From positions 124,001 to 188,000 of the forward strand of contig JAFKEE010000025.1 in the NCBI GenBank assembly GCA_017307505.1: DNA of 64,000 nt. The letters are read 5' to 3'. The notes under the pieces are model-generated. The model did not search any database. It saw only the letters and a list, made by a program, of their open reading frames with translations, and was not told the origin of the DNA. A program made the translations under genes and the position numbers. Positions 15,885 to 24,188 of this stretch are shown here, one piece after another; positions within the stretch are counted from its first letter, which is position 1; every line of letters begins with the position of its first letter. The stretch is from Acidobacteriota bacterium. Its GTDB lineage: Bacteria > Acidobacteriota > Terriglobia > Bryobacterales > Bryobacteraceae.

Positions 15885-18800
15885 TTGAAGTTCAAAGCGA
15901 TAGCGACCTTTCTGGTCATACTTATTGCCAGCGGCTTGACGCTTGTCGCGCAAGCTGTGAACGGCACTTTGCTGGGCACCGTGACAGATGCAAGCGGGGC
16001 GTCTGTGCCCAATGTCAAAGTCACCCTGACAGAAACAAACACGGGAGTTGCCAGGGTGGCTACTACCAACGACAGCGGTAATTACAACTATCCGGACTTG
16101 CCACCCGGCACTTACAGCGTGACCTGCGAAGTCACCGGCTTCAAAAAGACCACCCGCGGCGGAGTGGTGCTCCAGGTGAACACCACCGCGCGCGTCGATC
16201 TGGTTTTGCAGCCCGGCAATGTCAGTGAAACCATTGAGGTTTCCGCGCAGGCCGCCCTGCTCCAGACGGAAACGGCGACCACCGGCAGCCAGATGTCTGC
16301 CGTCCAGACGGAAAACCTGCCGTTGGGCACGAATCGTAACTTCCAGAACCTGTTGAACCTCGTGCCCGGCACCAGTCGCGCCTCGTTCCAGCACTCCCAA
16401 TTCTTCAATGCCTCCAGCTCACTGCAAACGCAGGTGAACGGGCAGATGCGCATGGGCAACAACTATCAGATCGAGGGTATCGACAACAACGAACGCACGG
16501 GCTTGCTGCAGGTCTACATCCCCCCGATTGAAGCCATCCAGAATGTCGACGTCGCGACCAGCAACTTTGACGCGGAACTCGGCCGCGCGGCCGGCGCCGT
16601 CACCAACGTGATGCTGAAATCGGGCACGAATGAACTGCACGGCGCGGCGTATTACTTCATGCGCAACAGCGCACTGAACGCGCGCAATTTCTTCGACACC
16701 TCAGTGGGCCACCAGGCCTACAACTACTTCGGAGGCAATGCGGGCGGCGCCATCATCAAGAACAAGCTGTTCTACTTTGGCGACTATCTGAGGATCACAG
16801 ATCATCAGGCGAACACGAATCGCCTGAACATTCCCGCGGCGGATCTGCGTAGTGGCGACCTAAGCCGTTCCACCACAACAATTTACGATCCGACCACGGG
16901 CAACGCGGACGGCACTGGGCGCGTCCCGTTCACGAACAACGTCATCCCCACCAGCCGCATTAACCCCATCTCCGCCAAGATCCTCGGGCTGGTCCCGGCG
17001 CCGACCTCCGCCGGCGACACGAACAACTGGTTCGGGCTGCTGCCTTTCACGAAGGACACGGATTCGTTCGACTGGAAGATGGATTTCAACATGTCGGACA
17101 AGGACCGGCTCAGCGGCCGCTTCAGCTTCTCCCGGCCTGTGGTCTTCCAGGCTCCGGCTTTCGGTGCCGCCGGCGGCGCGGCCCAGGGTGCGTTCGCTGG
17201 AACGGGCATTCAGCGTACTTATAGCGCAGGCCTGAACTATAATCGCGTCTTCTCCACGACCCTCGTCTCGGAATTCCGGATGGGGGTCGCTCACTACCGG
17301 AACGACGCTCAGAACGCCGACTTCGGCACCAACGCGTCGCAGGCCCTGGGCATTCCGGGCATCAATATCGACTCCTACTCGAGCGGCCTGGTGGGCATCA
17401 ACCTCAATGGCGGATACTCCGGCCCCCTGGTTGGTTATAGCGCCAGCCTCCCCTGGAAGCGTGCGGAAGCCAACATCGACATCGCCAATACCTGGACGAA
17501 GACGCTGGGCAACCACACCGTCAAATGGGGCGTTGACCTCCGCCGCGTCCGCGACGATTTGCTGCAGATGCAGACGTTCAGCCCGCGCGGCGTCTACAAC
17601 TTCAGCGACGGCCAGACCTCCATCCCGGGCGCCAAGACCAGTTTCATGAACAACATGGCTAGCTTCCTGCTGGACGTGCCCAGTTCTGCCGGACGCGACC
17701 TGGCTACCTACTTCCCGGCCTATCGTGCCTGGCAGTCGTTCTTCTTCGTACAGGACCGCTGGCTGGTCACCCCCAAGCTGACCGTCAACGTCGGCCTTCG
17801 CTGGGAACTCTATCCCCCGGCCACGCCGCGGTTTAAGGGCGGCTTCTCGAACTACGACCCCTACAAGAACACCCTTTCGGTCGCCGGTTACGGCGATGTG
17901 CCGATGAACCTGGGCATCGCGAACCACAAGAACTACTTCGCGCCGCGTCTGGGTATTGCATACCGTTTGAATGAGAAAACGGTCATCCGGGCCGGTTCCG
18001 GCATCAGCTACACGCCATTCCCGGACAATAGCTACGCCTACAACTACCCGGTGCGCGCCAACAACTCGTTCAATCCGGCAGTGGCCAGCTACGGGCCGGC
18101 GATCCTGCCGGACGGCTCCATCGCCAGCTTCCAGAAGGGCTTCCTCGCCCCCATCCAGGTACCCATCCCGGATAGCGGCATCATCACGAACCCCGACAAG
18201 AATCAGGCGTATTTCGTGGTGAATCCCGACTACAAGAATCCTCACGTCATCAGCTGGAATTTCGCCGTGCAGCGCCAGTTGCCCATGCAACTCGCCCTCG
18301 ACATCACGTATGTGGGCAACCACGGCGTGAACACCGGCCTGAACTACAACCTGAACGCCGCCACGGTGGTGGGCCAGGGCAACAACGGCCTACCCCAGTT
18401 TGGCCCGTTCGGCCGCACGGCCTCCACCAACCTGCTGTTCGCGGGCTACTCTTCGATGTACAACGCCCTGCAGGTGAAATTGGACCGCCGCTTCCACTCG
18501 GGCCTCACCATGACCACTGCTTACACGTACGGCAAGGGCATGGCCTATCAGGACGGCGACGACGGCGGCGCAGCGTACTACATCAACTTCCGCCGCAACT
18601 ACGCCCGCACCAACTGGGATCGGACACACACGTTCGTCCAGAGCTACGTGTACGAACTGCCCATCGGCAAGGGGCACGCCTTCCTGAACTCCGGCTGGGC
18701 CGCTCACGGCCTGGGCGGGTGGAAGGTAAACGGGGTCCTGACGCTCATGTCCGGTTCTCCGGTCAACTTCAGCTATAGCGCCGCGGGCCTGTCGGCTCCC

Positions 18801-19154
18801 GGCAACGCCCAATCCCCGAACCAGATCGCGCCCATCGAAGTCCTGCACGGGATCAACGTGGGCAACCCCTGGTTCACCACGGGCAGCTTTGCCGCCCCCG
18901 CGGCAGGCGTCTTCGGCAATGTCGGCCGCAACAACTTCAGCGGACCGGGCTTCTTCAACCTGGACTTCTCCCTGTTCAAGATCTTCAAGATCTCTGAACG
19001 GATGGGACTGGAGCTCCGCGGCGAATCGTTCGGAGTCACCAATACTCCGCAGTTCAACAACCCGAACACAACGCTTGGGAACGCGAACTTCGGCTACATC
19101 ACTGGAGCCGGCGGCGGACGCAACATGCAGTTGGGCGCCAAGCTCACGTTCTAG
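15885..19154 (+). CDS. TonB-dependent receptor, Oar-like, with carboxypeptidase-regulatory-like domain
   Basis: This outer-membrane receptor has 1089 residues. A signal peptide (1-24, ending LTLVAQA) is followed by a carboxypeptidase-regulatory-like Ig domain at about 27-105 (GTLLGTVTDASGASVPNVKVTLTE). The plug begins near VSETIEVSAQAALLQT (about 110-230) and the barrel ends in GGGRNMQLGAKLTF with a terminal Phe. These Oar-like receptors are abundant in Solibacteres and probably import oligomers such as glycans; no substrate can be read here. The start is TTG at 15885, chosen because AAAGGGG lies 5 nt before it and it gives a full signal peptide. It is divergent from the membrane-anchored regulator. 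Confidence 0.93.
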   Translation: MKFKAIATFLVILIASGLTLVAQAVNGTLLGTVTDASGASVPNVKVTLTETNTGVARVATTNDSGNYNYPDLPPGTYSVTCEVTGFKKTTRGGVVLQVNTTARVDLVLQPGNVSETIEVSAQAALLQTETATTGSQMSAVQTENLPLGTNRNFQNLLNLVPGTSRASFQHSQFFNASSSLQTQVNGQMRMGNNYQIEGIDNNERTGLLQVYIPPIEAIQNVDVATSNFDAELGRAAGAVTNVMLKSGTNELHGAAYYFMRNSALNARNFFDTSVGHQAYNYFGGNAGGAIIKNKLFYFGDYLRITDHQANTNRLNIPAADLRSGDLSRSTTTIYDPTTGNADGTGRVPFTNNVIPTSRINPISAKILGLVPAPTSAGDTNNWFGLLPFTKDTDSFDWKMDFNMSDKDRLSGRFSFSRPVVFQAPAFGAAGGAAQGAFAGTGIQRTYSAGLNYNRVFSTTLVSEFRMGVAHYRNDAQNADFGTNASQALGIPGINIDSYSSGLVGINLNGGYSGPLVGYSASLPWKRAEANIDIANTWTKTLGNHTVKWGVDLRRVRDDLLQMQTFSPRGVYNFSDGQTSIPGAKTSFMNNMASFLLDVPSSAGRDLATYFPAYRAWQSFFFVQDRWLVTPKLTVNVGLRWELYPPATPRFKGGFSNYDPYKNTLSVAGYGDVPMNLGIANHKNYFAPRLGIAYRLNEKTVIRAGSGISYTPFPDNSYAYNYPVRANNSFNPAVASYGPAILPDGSIASFQKGFLAPIQVPIPDSGIITNPDKNQAYFVVNPDYKNPHVISWNFAVQRQLPMQLALDITYVGNHGVNTGLNYNLNAATVVGQGNNGLPQFGPFGRTASTNLLFAGYSSMYNALQVKLDRRFHSGLTMTTAYTYGKGMAYQDGDDGGAAYYINFRRNYARTNWDRTHTFVQSYVYELPIGKGHAFLNSGWAAHGLGGWKVNGVLTLMSGSPVNFSYSAAGLSAPGNAQSPNQIAPIEVLHGINVGNPWFTTGSFAAPAAGVFGNVGRNNFSGPGFFNLDFSLFKIFKISERMGLELRGESFGVTNTPQFNNPNTTLGNANFGYITGAGGGRNMQLGAKLTF

Positions 19155-19168
19155 GTCCTCCTCCACCT
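19153..19168 (+). other. Small hairpin with CCUCCUCC loop directly after the TonB receptor stop
   Basis: AGGT and ACCT form a 4-bp stem around CCTCCTCC, overlapping the TAG stop codon (19152-19154). The stem is short, so folding is uncertain. The loop is an extended anti-Shine-Dalgarno sequence located between the gene and its terminator. Confidence 0.3.
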
Positions 19169-19178
19169 GGAACGCATG

Positions 19179-19216
19179 GCCGGCCCGGATACCCACAGGG
19201 ATCCGGGCCGGCTTTT
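19179..19216 (+). terminator. Rho-independent terminator of the TonB receptor gene
   Basis: A perfect 12-bp stem (GCCGGCCCGGAT / ATCCGGGCCGGC) with a 10-nt apical part containing CCCACAGGG is followed by TTTT. It lies 24 nt after the stop codon. Confidence 0.85.
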
Positions 19217-19575
19217 CATTGGCCCGCAGAGTTTCCGGGCGCCGCACCCGGAGATCCATAATCGGAACCAGGCGGGTGCCATTTTGAGACTGATTTCCGA
19301 TTCGGGACTGACGCCAGGCTCTAAGTTATTGAAACTATGTCGACTTGGTTTGGCCCGGAGCCTGCAAACTGGATTGGCGTGAATCCACAGGGCGAACTCA
19401 AGAAGCACGGTTGTCTCCTCTTTGCCTGACCTGCTATTCCACTCTCTCCTACTCCCTGTTCCCCTTTGATCCTCCTCCTCCCTCCCCAGCCGGCTTCTTG
19501 AGTTCACAGATTTTCCGGCGCTCTTTGCCAGATTCCCTAATCCAGCCGGGCCCTAACGCCGATTAGAGACTTAGT
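19217..19575. other. Non-coding stretch with a polypyrimidine tract
   Basis: No convincing gene is visible. A pyrimidine-rich tract runs from about 19419 to 19487, and its core (19471-19487) is CCTCCTCCTCCCTCCCC, repeating the anti-SD pentamer several times. On the other strand this is a G-rich run that could form a two-layer quadruplex. No promoter or terminator was found for a separate RNA. Confidence 0.4.
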
Positions 19576-19743
19576 ATGGACCAATCGATCAAAGACCTCG
19601 AATCGATCATGAAGTTCCAGCAGAGCCTGCTGCGCCTGGTGGTGCACGGCTCTGAAGAGGACGCAAAGAGCAAGGTGGTGGAACCTTCTCAGGCGCAGCA
19701 ATTGGAAGTCTGGGTCCGCCGGATGAATTCCAGGCCCCAGTAA
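19576..19743 (+). CDS. Possible 55-residue small protein
   Basis: An ATG at 19576 opens a 55-residue frame (MDQSIKDLESIMKFQQSLLRLV...). The first half looks like an amphipathic helix with Leu/Ile/Met at heptad-like spacing, the middle is acidic and charged (HGSEEDAKSKVVE), and the end is basic (WVRRMNSRPQ). Composition and the plausible helix argue for a real protein. Against it, the SD is weak (only AGAGA nearby) and the opposite strand also has an open frame. It stands alone between the TonB receptor terminator and the molybdenum hydroxylase operon. I do not recognise it. Confidence 0.4.
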   Translation: MDQSIKDLESIMKFQQSLLRLVVHGSEEDAKSKVVEPSQAQQLEVWVRRMNSRPQ

Positions 19744-20109
19744 ACCAGGCCATGCGGGCGCAGCATTCGCGCCATTGTCCTCTCTGAAGTACACATCGAT
19801 AGATGGCCTTTGCGGCCGCGCAGGACTGCGACTCGGCGCGGCCCACACGCTGCGGCTGCGCGTCCAAAGCCGCGTGCGTCTGTCCATCCTGCGTGCATCC
19901 CTCCTGTGAACCGTCTCAGAAAAAACTGAAACCGCGAGCCAGTTTTCCACGGCTCGTCGATAGGCCGAAGTGCTTGGAATTGCATCCCTTCACCGGTTTC
20001 AGACACCCTTCTCGCAAACTCCATCAACTACCTCTGAATCGGGTACAATTCTACTGATTCGAGTCAGGCGCGCACGTGGCGCCGGGACCCGGAAGGAAGG
20101 GGTTCGTTC
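19744..20109. other. 366-bp region upstream of the molybdenum hydroxylase operon
   Basis: No gene is supported. A TACAAT (20044-20049) about 60 nt before the GTG start is the best -10 candidate, with no clear -35. GGAAGGAAGGGG just before 20110 is the Shine-Dalgarno of the first operon gene. A short Cys-rich open frame (19803-20057) is considered spurious. Confidence 0.4.
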
Positions 20110-20754
20110 GTGAGTGAAATCCTCGATCCCGAGAAACGGGAAAAGCGAAAAGGCCGCGGTTTCTCCCGCCGCGGTTTCATGCAGGGCATCGGTGTTACCG
20201 GAGCCGTTGCTCCAGCACTGCTTCCTGAGCAGGCTCAGGCCCAGACGCCGCCGGGCGTTATGGGACCGGGCCCGGTAGCGATCACCCTGAACATCAACGG
20301 AAAGCCGATGAAGGCCACAGTGGAGCCGCGCGAAACGCTGCTCGACACGCTGCGCAATCAGCTCGACATCACGGGCGCCAAGCGCGTTTGCGACCGCGGC
20401 ACCTGCGGCGCATGCTCTGTCCTGGTCAACGGCAAGGTGTCCTACGCCTGTTCCATCCTCGCCATCGACGCGCAGGGCAAACAGATCACCACCATCGAAG
20501 GATTTGCCATGTCCGGCGGCAAGCCCCATGCCGTCGTGCAAGCCTTCGTGAACAACGATGCCCAGCAGTGCGGCTATTGCACCCCGGGCTTCGTCGTCGC
20601 GTCGAAAGCGTTTCTGGACCACAACCCGAACCCGACCTACGAACAGGTCAAGGACGGTCTCGGCGGCAATCTGTGCCGCTGCGGCACCTACGTCGGTGTC
20701 CGCAAGGCCGTGCTCGAAGCCGCCAAGATGATGAAGGGAGGTTCGAATGCCTAA
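20110..20754 (+). CDS. Tat-exported [2Fe-2S] subunit of a xanthine/aldehyde dehydrogenase-family enzyme
   Basis: This 214-residue electron-transfer subunit starts at a GTG preceded by GGAAGGAAGGGG. A twin-arginine signal (FSRRGFMQGIGVTGAV, about residues 18-33) is followed by a hydrophobic stretch. The plant-ferredoxin-type cluster is held by Cys residues in RVCDRGTCGACSVLVNGKVSYAC. The C-terminal helical [2Fe-2S] domain has CGYCTPGF and CRCGTY. It passes electrons from the Mo centre to FAD. Only this subunit carries an export signal, which suggests the folded heterotrimer is exported by the hitchhiker route, as for E. coli PaoABC. It overlaps the next gene by 8 nt. Confidence 0.93.
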   Translation: MSEILDPEKREKRKGRGFSRRGFMQGIGVTGAVAPALLPEQAQAQTPPGVMGPGPVAITLNINGKPMKATVEPRETLLDTLRNQLDITGAKRVCDRGTCGACSVLVNGKVSYACSILAIDAQGKQITTIEGFAMSGGKPHAVVQAFVNNDAQQCGYCTPGFVVASKAFLDHNPNPTYEQVKDGLGGNLCRCGTYVGVRKAVLEAAKMMKGGSNA

Positions 20755-22891
20755 CTACAGTTGGCCGCCCATGGCCAGCCGGAAGGTGATGGGGCAGCGC
20801 CTCAGCCGCACCGATGGCATCGAGAAGGCCTCAGGCCGCGCGAAGTACAATTCCGACCTCAACAAGCCGGGCATGCTGCATGCCGTGCTGCTCACCTCGC
20901 CCTACGCCCATGCGAAGGTGAAATCCATCGACACCAGCGCCGCCGAGAAGCATACCGGCGTCGCCGCTGTGCGAGTGATCGCGCCGGCCGGCACCGAAAT
21001 CCAGTGGGCCGGTTGGGAGGTCGCGGTGGTCGCCGCCAACACGGAACTGGCCGCCCGCGACGCCGTAAAGAAGATCAAGATCGAGTACGACATGCTGCCG
21101 CACGTTGTGGTCGAGAATGATCTGAAGAAGGTAAAGACCCGCGCCAAGCCGGCAGGCGAACAACTGGAAGGCGATCCGGACCAGGCGTTCAAAGAGGCGG
21201 ACGTCACTCTGGAAGGCAACTACGGCATTCCCACGCTCACCCACTGCTGCCTGGAACCGCACGGCCAGGTGATCGGCTGGGGTGCGGACGGCAAGGTGGA
21301 GTTCAACCCTTCGACCCAGTCCGTCACCAGCATCCGCGGCGATCTGGCCCGGCTGCTGAACATTCCCGCCACCGACATCCATGTCCATCAGGACCACATC
21401 GGCGGCGGCTTCGGCTCCAAGTTCCAGCCGGACCGCTGGGGCATCGAGGCGGCGCAGCTTTCCAAGGCTGCCGGCGGCAAGCCGGTGAAGCTGTTCCTCG
21501 ATCGCGCCACGGAACTGATGATTGCCGGCTGCCGCCCCTCAGGCTTCCTCAACGTGAAGCTCGGCGCAAAGAAGGACGGCACGCTCACCGCCTGGCAGAG
21601 CGAGAGCTGGGCCTCCGGCGGCATCGGCGGCGGCGGATCTCCGCCTATCCCGTATGTCTTCACCAAGGTGCCGAACCGGCGTCAGAATCACACGGCCGTG
21701 AGCCTGAACACGGCGCCCATCCGCGCCTGGCGCGCTCCCAACCACCAGCAGGCGTCCTACCTGACGTGCGCTCCGCTGGAGGACCTGGCGGCCAAGCTCA
21801 AGATGGACCCGCTGGAACTGTTCCTCAAGAACGCCAACCTGACGCAGCGGGAAGATACCTATGTCCGCCAGCTGAAGAAAGCCGCGGAACTCTCCGACTG
21901 GAAGAAGCTGTGGCATCCGCGCGGCGATTCGGGCAAGGGCCCCATCAAGCGCGGCCTCGGTATCGGCGTGAATACGTGGGGCGGCGCGGGACACGATTCC
22001 ACGGCGCGCACCACCATCCATCCCGACGGCACCGTGGAAGTCGAACTCGGTTCGCAGGACTTGGGCACCGGCACCCGCACGATCATCGCGCAGGTGGCGG
22101 CCGAGACCCTCGGACTGCGGGTGCCCGACATCCGCGTCAAAATCGGCGATACCAACTATCCGCCCTCCGGGACCTCCGGCGGATCCACCACCGTGGGCGG
22201 CGTGACGTCGTCCACCCGCAAGGCAACCGTCAATGCCCTCGACAAACTGCTGGCGGAAGTGGCCGGCGGGCTGGGCGCACCGGCTGACCAACTGGAAGCG
22301 GTGGACGGCAAGATCCAGGTGAAGGGCAACGCGGCCAAGAGCCTCACCTGGAAAGCGGCCTGCCAGAAGCTGGGCGTGAAGACTGTCTCCGAGACAGGCT
22401 CCAACGTACCCCGCGAAGCAGCCAAGGAAGGCCTGAACACCGGCGGCGTGGGCGGCGTGCAGATTGCCGACGTCAGCGTCGACGTGGAAACCGGCGTGGT
22501 GAAGATGAACAAGCTGGTGGCCGTACAGGACATCGGCCTGGTCGTCAACCCCAAGACTGCGGAAAGCCAGGTGTTCGGCGCCTGCATCATGTCCATCTGC
22601 GGCGCTCTCATGGAAGAGCGCATCATGGACGAGCTGACGGGCCGCATGCTCAATGCGGACATGGAATTCTACAAACTGGCCGGCATCAAGGATATCGGCG
22701 AGATTGTGGTCCATTTCGAAATCGATGAACTGAACGACAAGCGGGGCGTCATCGGACTGGGCGAACCCCCGGCCATCGGCGGCATCGCGGCCATTTCCAA
22801 TGCCGTGGCCAACGCCATCGGCACGCGGGTGCCCACAGTGCCCATGACCCCGATGAATGTCCTGGACACGCTGAGTGGGAGGAAGTCCTGA
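20747..22891 (+). CDS. Molybdopterin-binding catalytic subunit, xanthine dehydrogenase family
   Basis: This 714-residue large subunit binds the molybdenum cofactor and hydroxylates the substrate. Visible elements are the N-terminal a/b-hammerhead domain (ASGRAKYNSDLNKPGMLHAVLLTSPYAHA), the Mo-pterin motif HIGGGFGSKF, the segment IRAWRAPNHQQA, and the C-terminal GLGEPPAIGG. The Glu in that last motif corresponds to the conserved general base. It lacks the AYxCSFR loop of CO dehydrogenase, so a carbon monoxide role is unlikely; aldehydes or N-heterocycles are more likely. It is slightly shorter than many homologues. It starts within the Fe-S subunit gene and ends overlapping the FAD subunit gene. 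Confidence 0.92.
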   Translation: MPNYSWPPMASRKVMGQRLSRTDGIEKASGRAKYNSDLNKPGMLHAVLLTSPYAHAKVKSIDTSAAEKHTGVAAVRVIAPAGTEIQWAGWEVAVVAANTELAARDAVKKIKIEYDMLPHVVVENDLKKVKTRAKPAGEQLEGDPDQAFKEADVTLEGNYGIPTLTHCCLEPHGQVIGWGADGKVEFNPSTQSVTSIRGDLARLLNIPATDIHVHQDHIGGGFGSKFQPDRWGIEAAQLSKAAGGKPVKLFLDRATELMIAGCRPSGFLNVKLGAKKDGTLTAWQSESWASGGIGGGGSPPIPYVFTKVPNRRQNHTAVSLNTAPIRAWRAPNHQQASYLTCAPLEDLAAKLKMDPLELFLKNANLTQREDTYVRQLKKAAELSDWKKLWHPRGDSGKGPIKRGLGIGVNTWGGAGHDSTARTTIHPDGTVEVELGSQDLGTGTRTIIAQVAAETLGLRVPDIRVKIGDTNYPPSGTSGGSTTVGGVTSSTRKATVNALDKLLAEVAGGLGAPADQLEAVDGKIQVKGNAAKSLTWKAACQKLGVKTVSETGSNVPREAAKEGLNTGGVGGVQIADVSVDVETGVVKMNKLVAVQDIGLVVNPKTAESQVFGACIMSICGALMEERIMDELTGRMLNADMEFYKLAGIKDIGEIVVHFEIDELNDKRGVIGLGEPPAIGGIAAISNAVANAIGTRVPTVPMTPMNVLDTLSGRKS

Positions 22892-23871
22892 TGCAAGCCT
22901 TCGAGTATGCAAGTCCGAAAACGCTGAAAGAAGCCCTGGCCCTGCTCGGCTCGGGGTGGAACGACGCGGCGGTGCTGGCCGGCGGCACTGACCTGTTGAG
23001 CCTGATGAAGGACGGCGTGGTGGCCCCCAAACGGGTGGTCAACATCAAGGAAATCGCCGAGTTGAAGGGCATCACCAAAACCGCTACCGGCGTGCGCATC
23101 GGCGCGGCGGTGACGGTGGACGAACTCCTTTCCAACGCGATTGTCCGCGCTTCCCTGCCCGCCCTTACGCAGGCGGCGCACGGCATCACCAGCCCGCAGA
23201 TCCGCAACATGGGCACGGTGGGCGGCGACCTTTGCCAGCGGCCCCGCTGCTGGTATTTTCGCGCCGGCTTCGGCCTGCTGCCGAAACACGAAGGCACCGA
23301 CCTGGTGACCGAAGGCGACAACCGCTACCACGCCATCTTCGGCGATGGAGCGGCCAAGTTCGTCTCGGCCTCCAGCTTCGGACCGGCCCTGGTGGCGCTG
23401 GGCGCCAAGGTAAAGCTGGCTTCGGCCGGCGGCACCCGCGAAGTGGATGCGGCGAAGTTCTTCGTCGCGCCCTCCAACAACGACGCCCGCGAAGTGGCGC
23501 TGCTGCCCAACGAGATCCTCACTGAGATCCTCGTGCCGGTGAAGGCCGGCGAGAAGAGCGCCACCTACGAAGTACGCCAGAAGGATGCGATGGACTGGCC
23601 GCTGGCCGCCGCTGCCGTCACCCTCACCATGAAGGGCTCGACAGTGGCCTCCGCCAACATCGTGCTGGGCCACGTGGGGCCAACGCCTTACTGGGCCGAG
23701 AAGGCTTCCAGCATGCTGGCCGGCAAGGCGATTACGGAAGAGACGGCCGAGGCCGCGGGCAAAGCCGCGGTAGAAGGCGCCAAGCCCCTCAGCCACAATA
23801 CGTACAAAGTGCAACTCGCGTCGGTGGCGGTGAAGCGCGCCCTGCTGGCCGCGGCCGGCGTGAAGAGCTGA
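22891..23871 (+). CDS. FAD-binding subunit (subunit M) of the molybdenum hydroxylase
   Basis: This 326-residue FAD subunit starts within the preceding stop (ATGA). The FAD-binding PCMH part includes VLAGGTDLLSLMKDG (about 28-42) and SPQIRNMGTVGGDLCQRPRCWYF (101-123), followed by GDNRYHAIFG and the CO_deh_flav_C domain. In PaoB-type relatives this region carries four Cys for an extra [4Fe-4S] cluster. Here only Cys115 and Cys120 remain, and the following stretch (GFGLLPKHEGTDLVTEG) has none. The cluster is therefore probably absent; this comparison is from memory. Electrons would leave through FAD to an unknown acceptor. Confidence 0.9.
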   Translation: MQAFEYASPKTLKEALALLGSGWNDAAVLAGGTDLLSLMKDGVVAPKRVVNIKEIAELKGITKTATGVRIGAAVTVDELLSNAIVRASLPALTQAAHGITSPQIRNMGTVGGDLCQRPRCWYFRAGFGLLPKHEGTDLVTEGDNRYHAIFGDGAAKFVSASSFGPALVALGAKVKLASAGGTREVDAAKFFVAPSNNDAREVALLPNEILTEILVPVKAGEKSATYEVRQKDAMDWPLAAAAVTLTMKGSTVASANIVLGHVGPTPYWAEKASSMLAGKAITEETAEAAGKAAVEGAKPLSHNTYKVQLASVAVKRALLAAAGVKS

Positions 23872-23884
23872 AAGGAGACCCGGC

Positions 23885-24115
23885 ATGGCAATCGTCAACG
23901 GCGAACGCGCGGGTTTGACGCGCATCGGCGATGACCGCTGTGAATGTCTCCGCTGGAAGGGCCTGTATGTCGAGGCCGAGTGGGACCCAACGGTACCGCA
24001 CGGCAACGACCGGGCCTTCTGGTGCGAGAAGACGCAGATCTGCATCGGCCCCGACGCCAAGGTGGTCGATGAGTACGAATGCAACGAAACCCGGACGTGC
24101 TACCGGGAGTTGTAG
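23885..24115 (+). CDS. Six-cysteine small protein ending the molybdenum hydroxylase operon
   Basis: This 76-residue protein starts 13 nt after the FAD subunit, with an AAAGGAG 7 nt before its ATG, so it is clearly translated. It has six Cys in three pairs: 19/21 (CEC), 47/53 (CEKTQIC) and 66/72 (CNETRTC). It also has three Trp and no signal peptide. The spacing suggests either three disulfides or metal ligation. I do not recognise a family. Being last in the operon and followed by a strong terminator, it may serve the molybdenum hydroxylase as an accessory subunit, maturation factor or electron carrier; this is inference. Confidence 0.82.
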   Translation: MAIVNGERAGLTRIGDDRCECLRWKGLYVEAEWDPTVPHGNDRAFWCEKTQICIGPDAKVVDEYECNETRTCYREL

Positions 24116-24135
24116 CCCCCGATCACGATAGAATC

Positions 24136-24169
24136 AAGCCCGGGCCCCCCACAGGGGTCCGGGCTTTTT
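24136..24169 (+). terminator. Strong Rho-independent terminator of the molybdenum hydroxylase operon
   Basis: A 13-bp stem (AAGCCCGGGCCCC paired with GGGGTCCGGGCTT, one G-U pair) with a 5-nt loop is followed by a T-run. It begins 20 nt after the stop of the six-Cys gene. The CCCACAGGG apex is shared with the terminator at 19179. Confidence 0.92.
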
Positions 24170-24188
24170 CTTTGATCGAGGAGCGAGC

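Noticed and set aside
16860-18323. A 487-codon minus-strand frame within the TonB receptor gene
   Set aside because: The receptor is clearly real. The antisense translation has no recognisable domain or start signal.
19803-20057. A Cys-rich 84-codon frame before the molybdenum hydroxylase operon
   Set aside because: No SD, irregular composition, and its end lies in the probable promoter region.
21539-22912. A 457-codon minus-strand frame within the molybdopterin subunit gene
   Set aside because: Shadow of a gene with intact motifs; its composition is typical of antisense GC-rich DNA.
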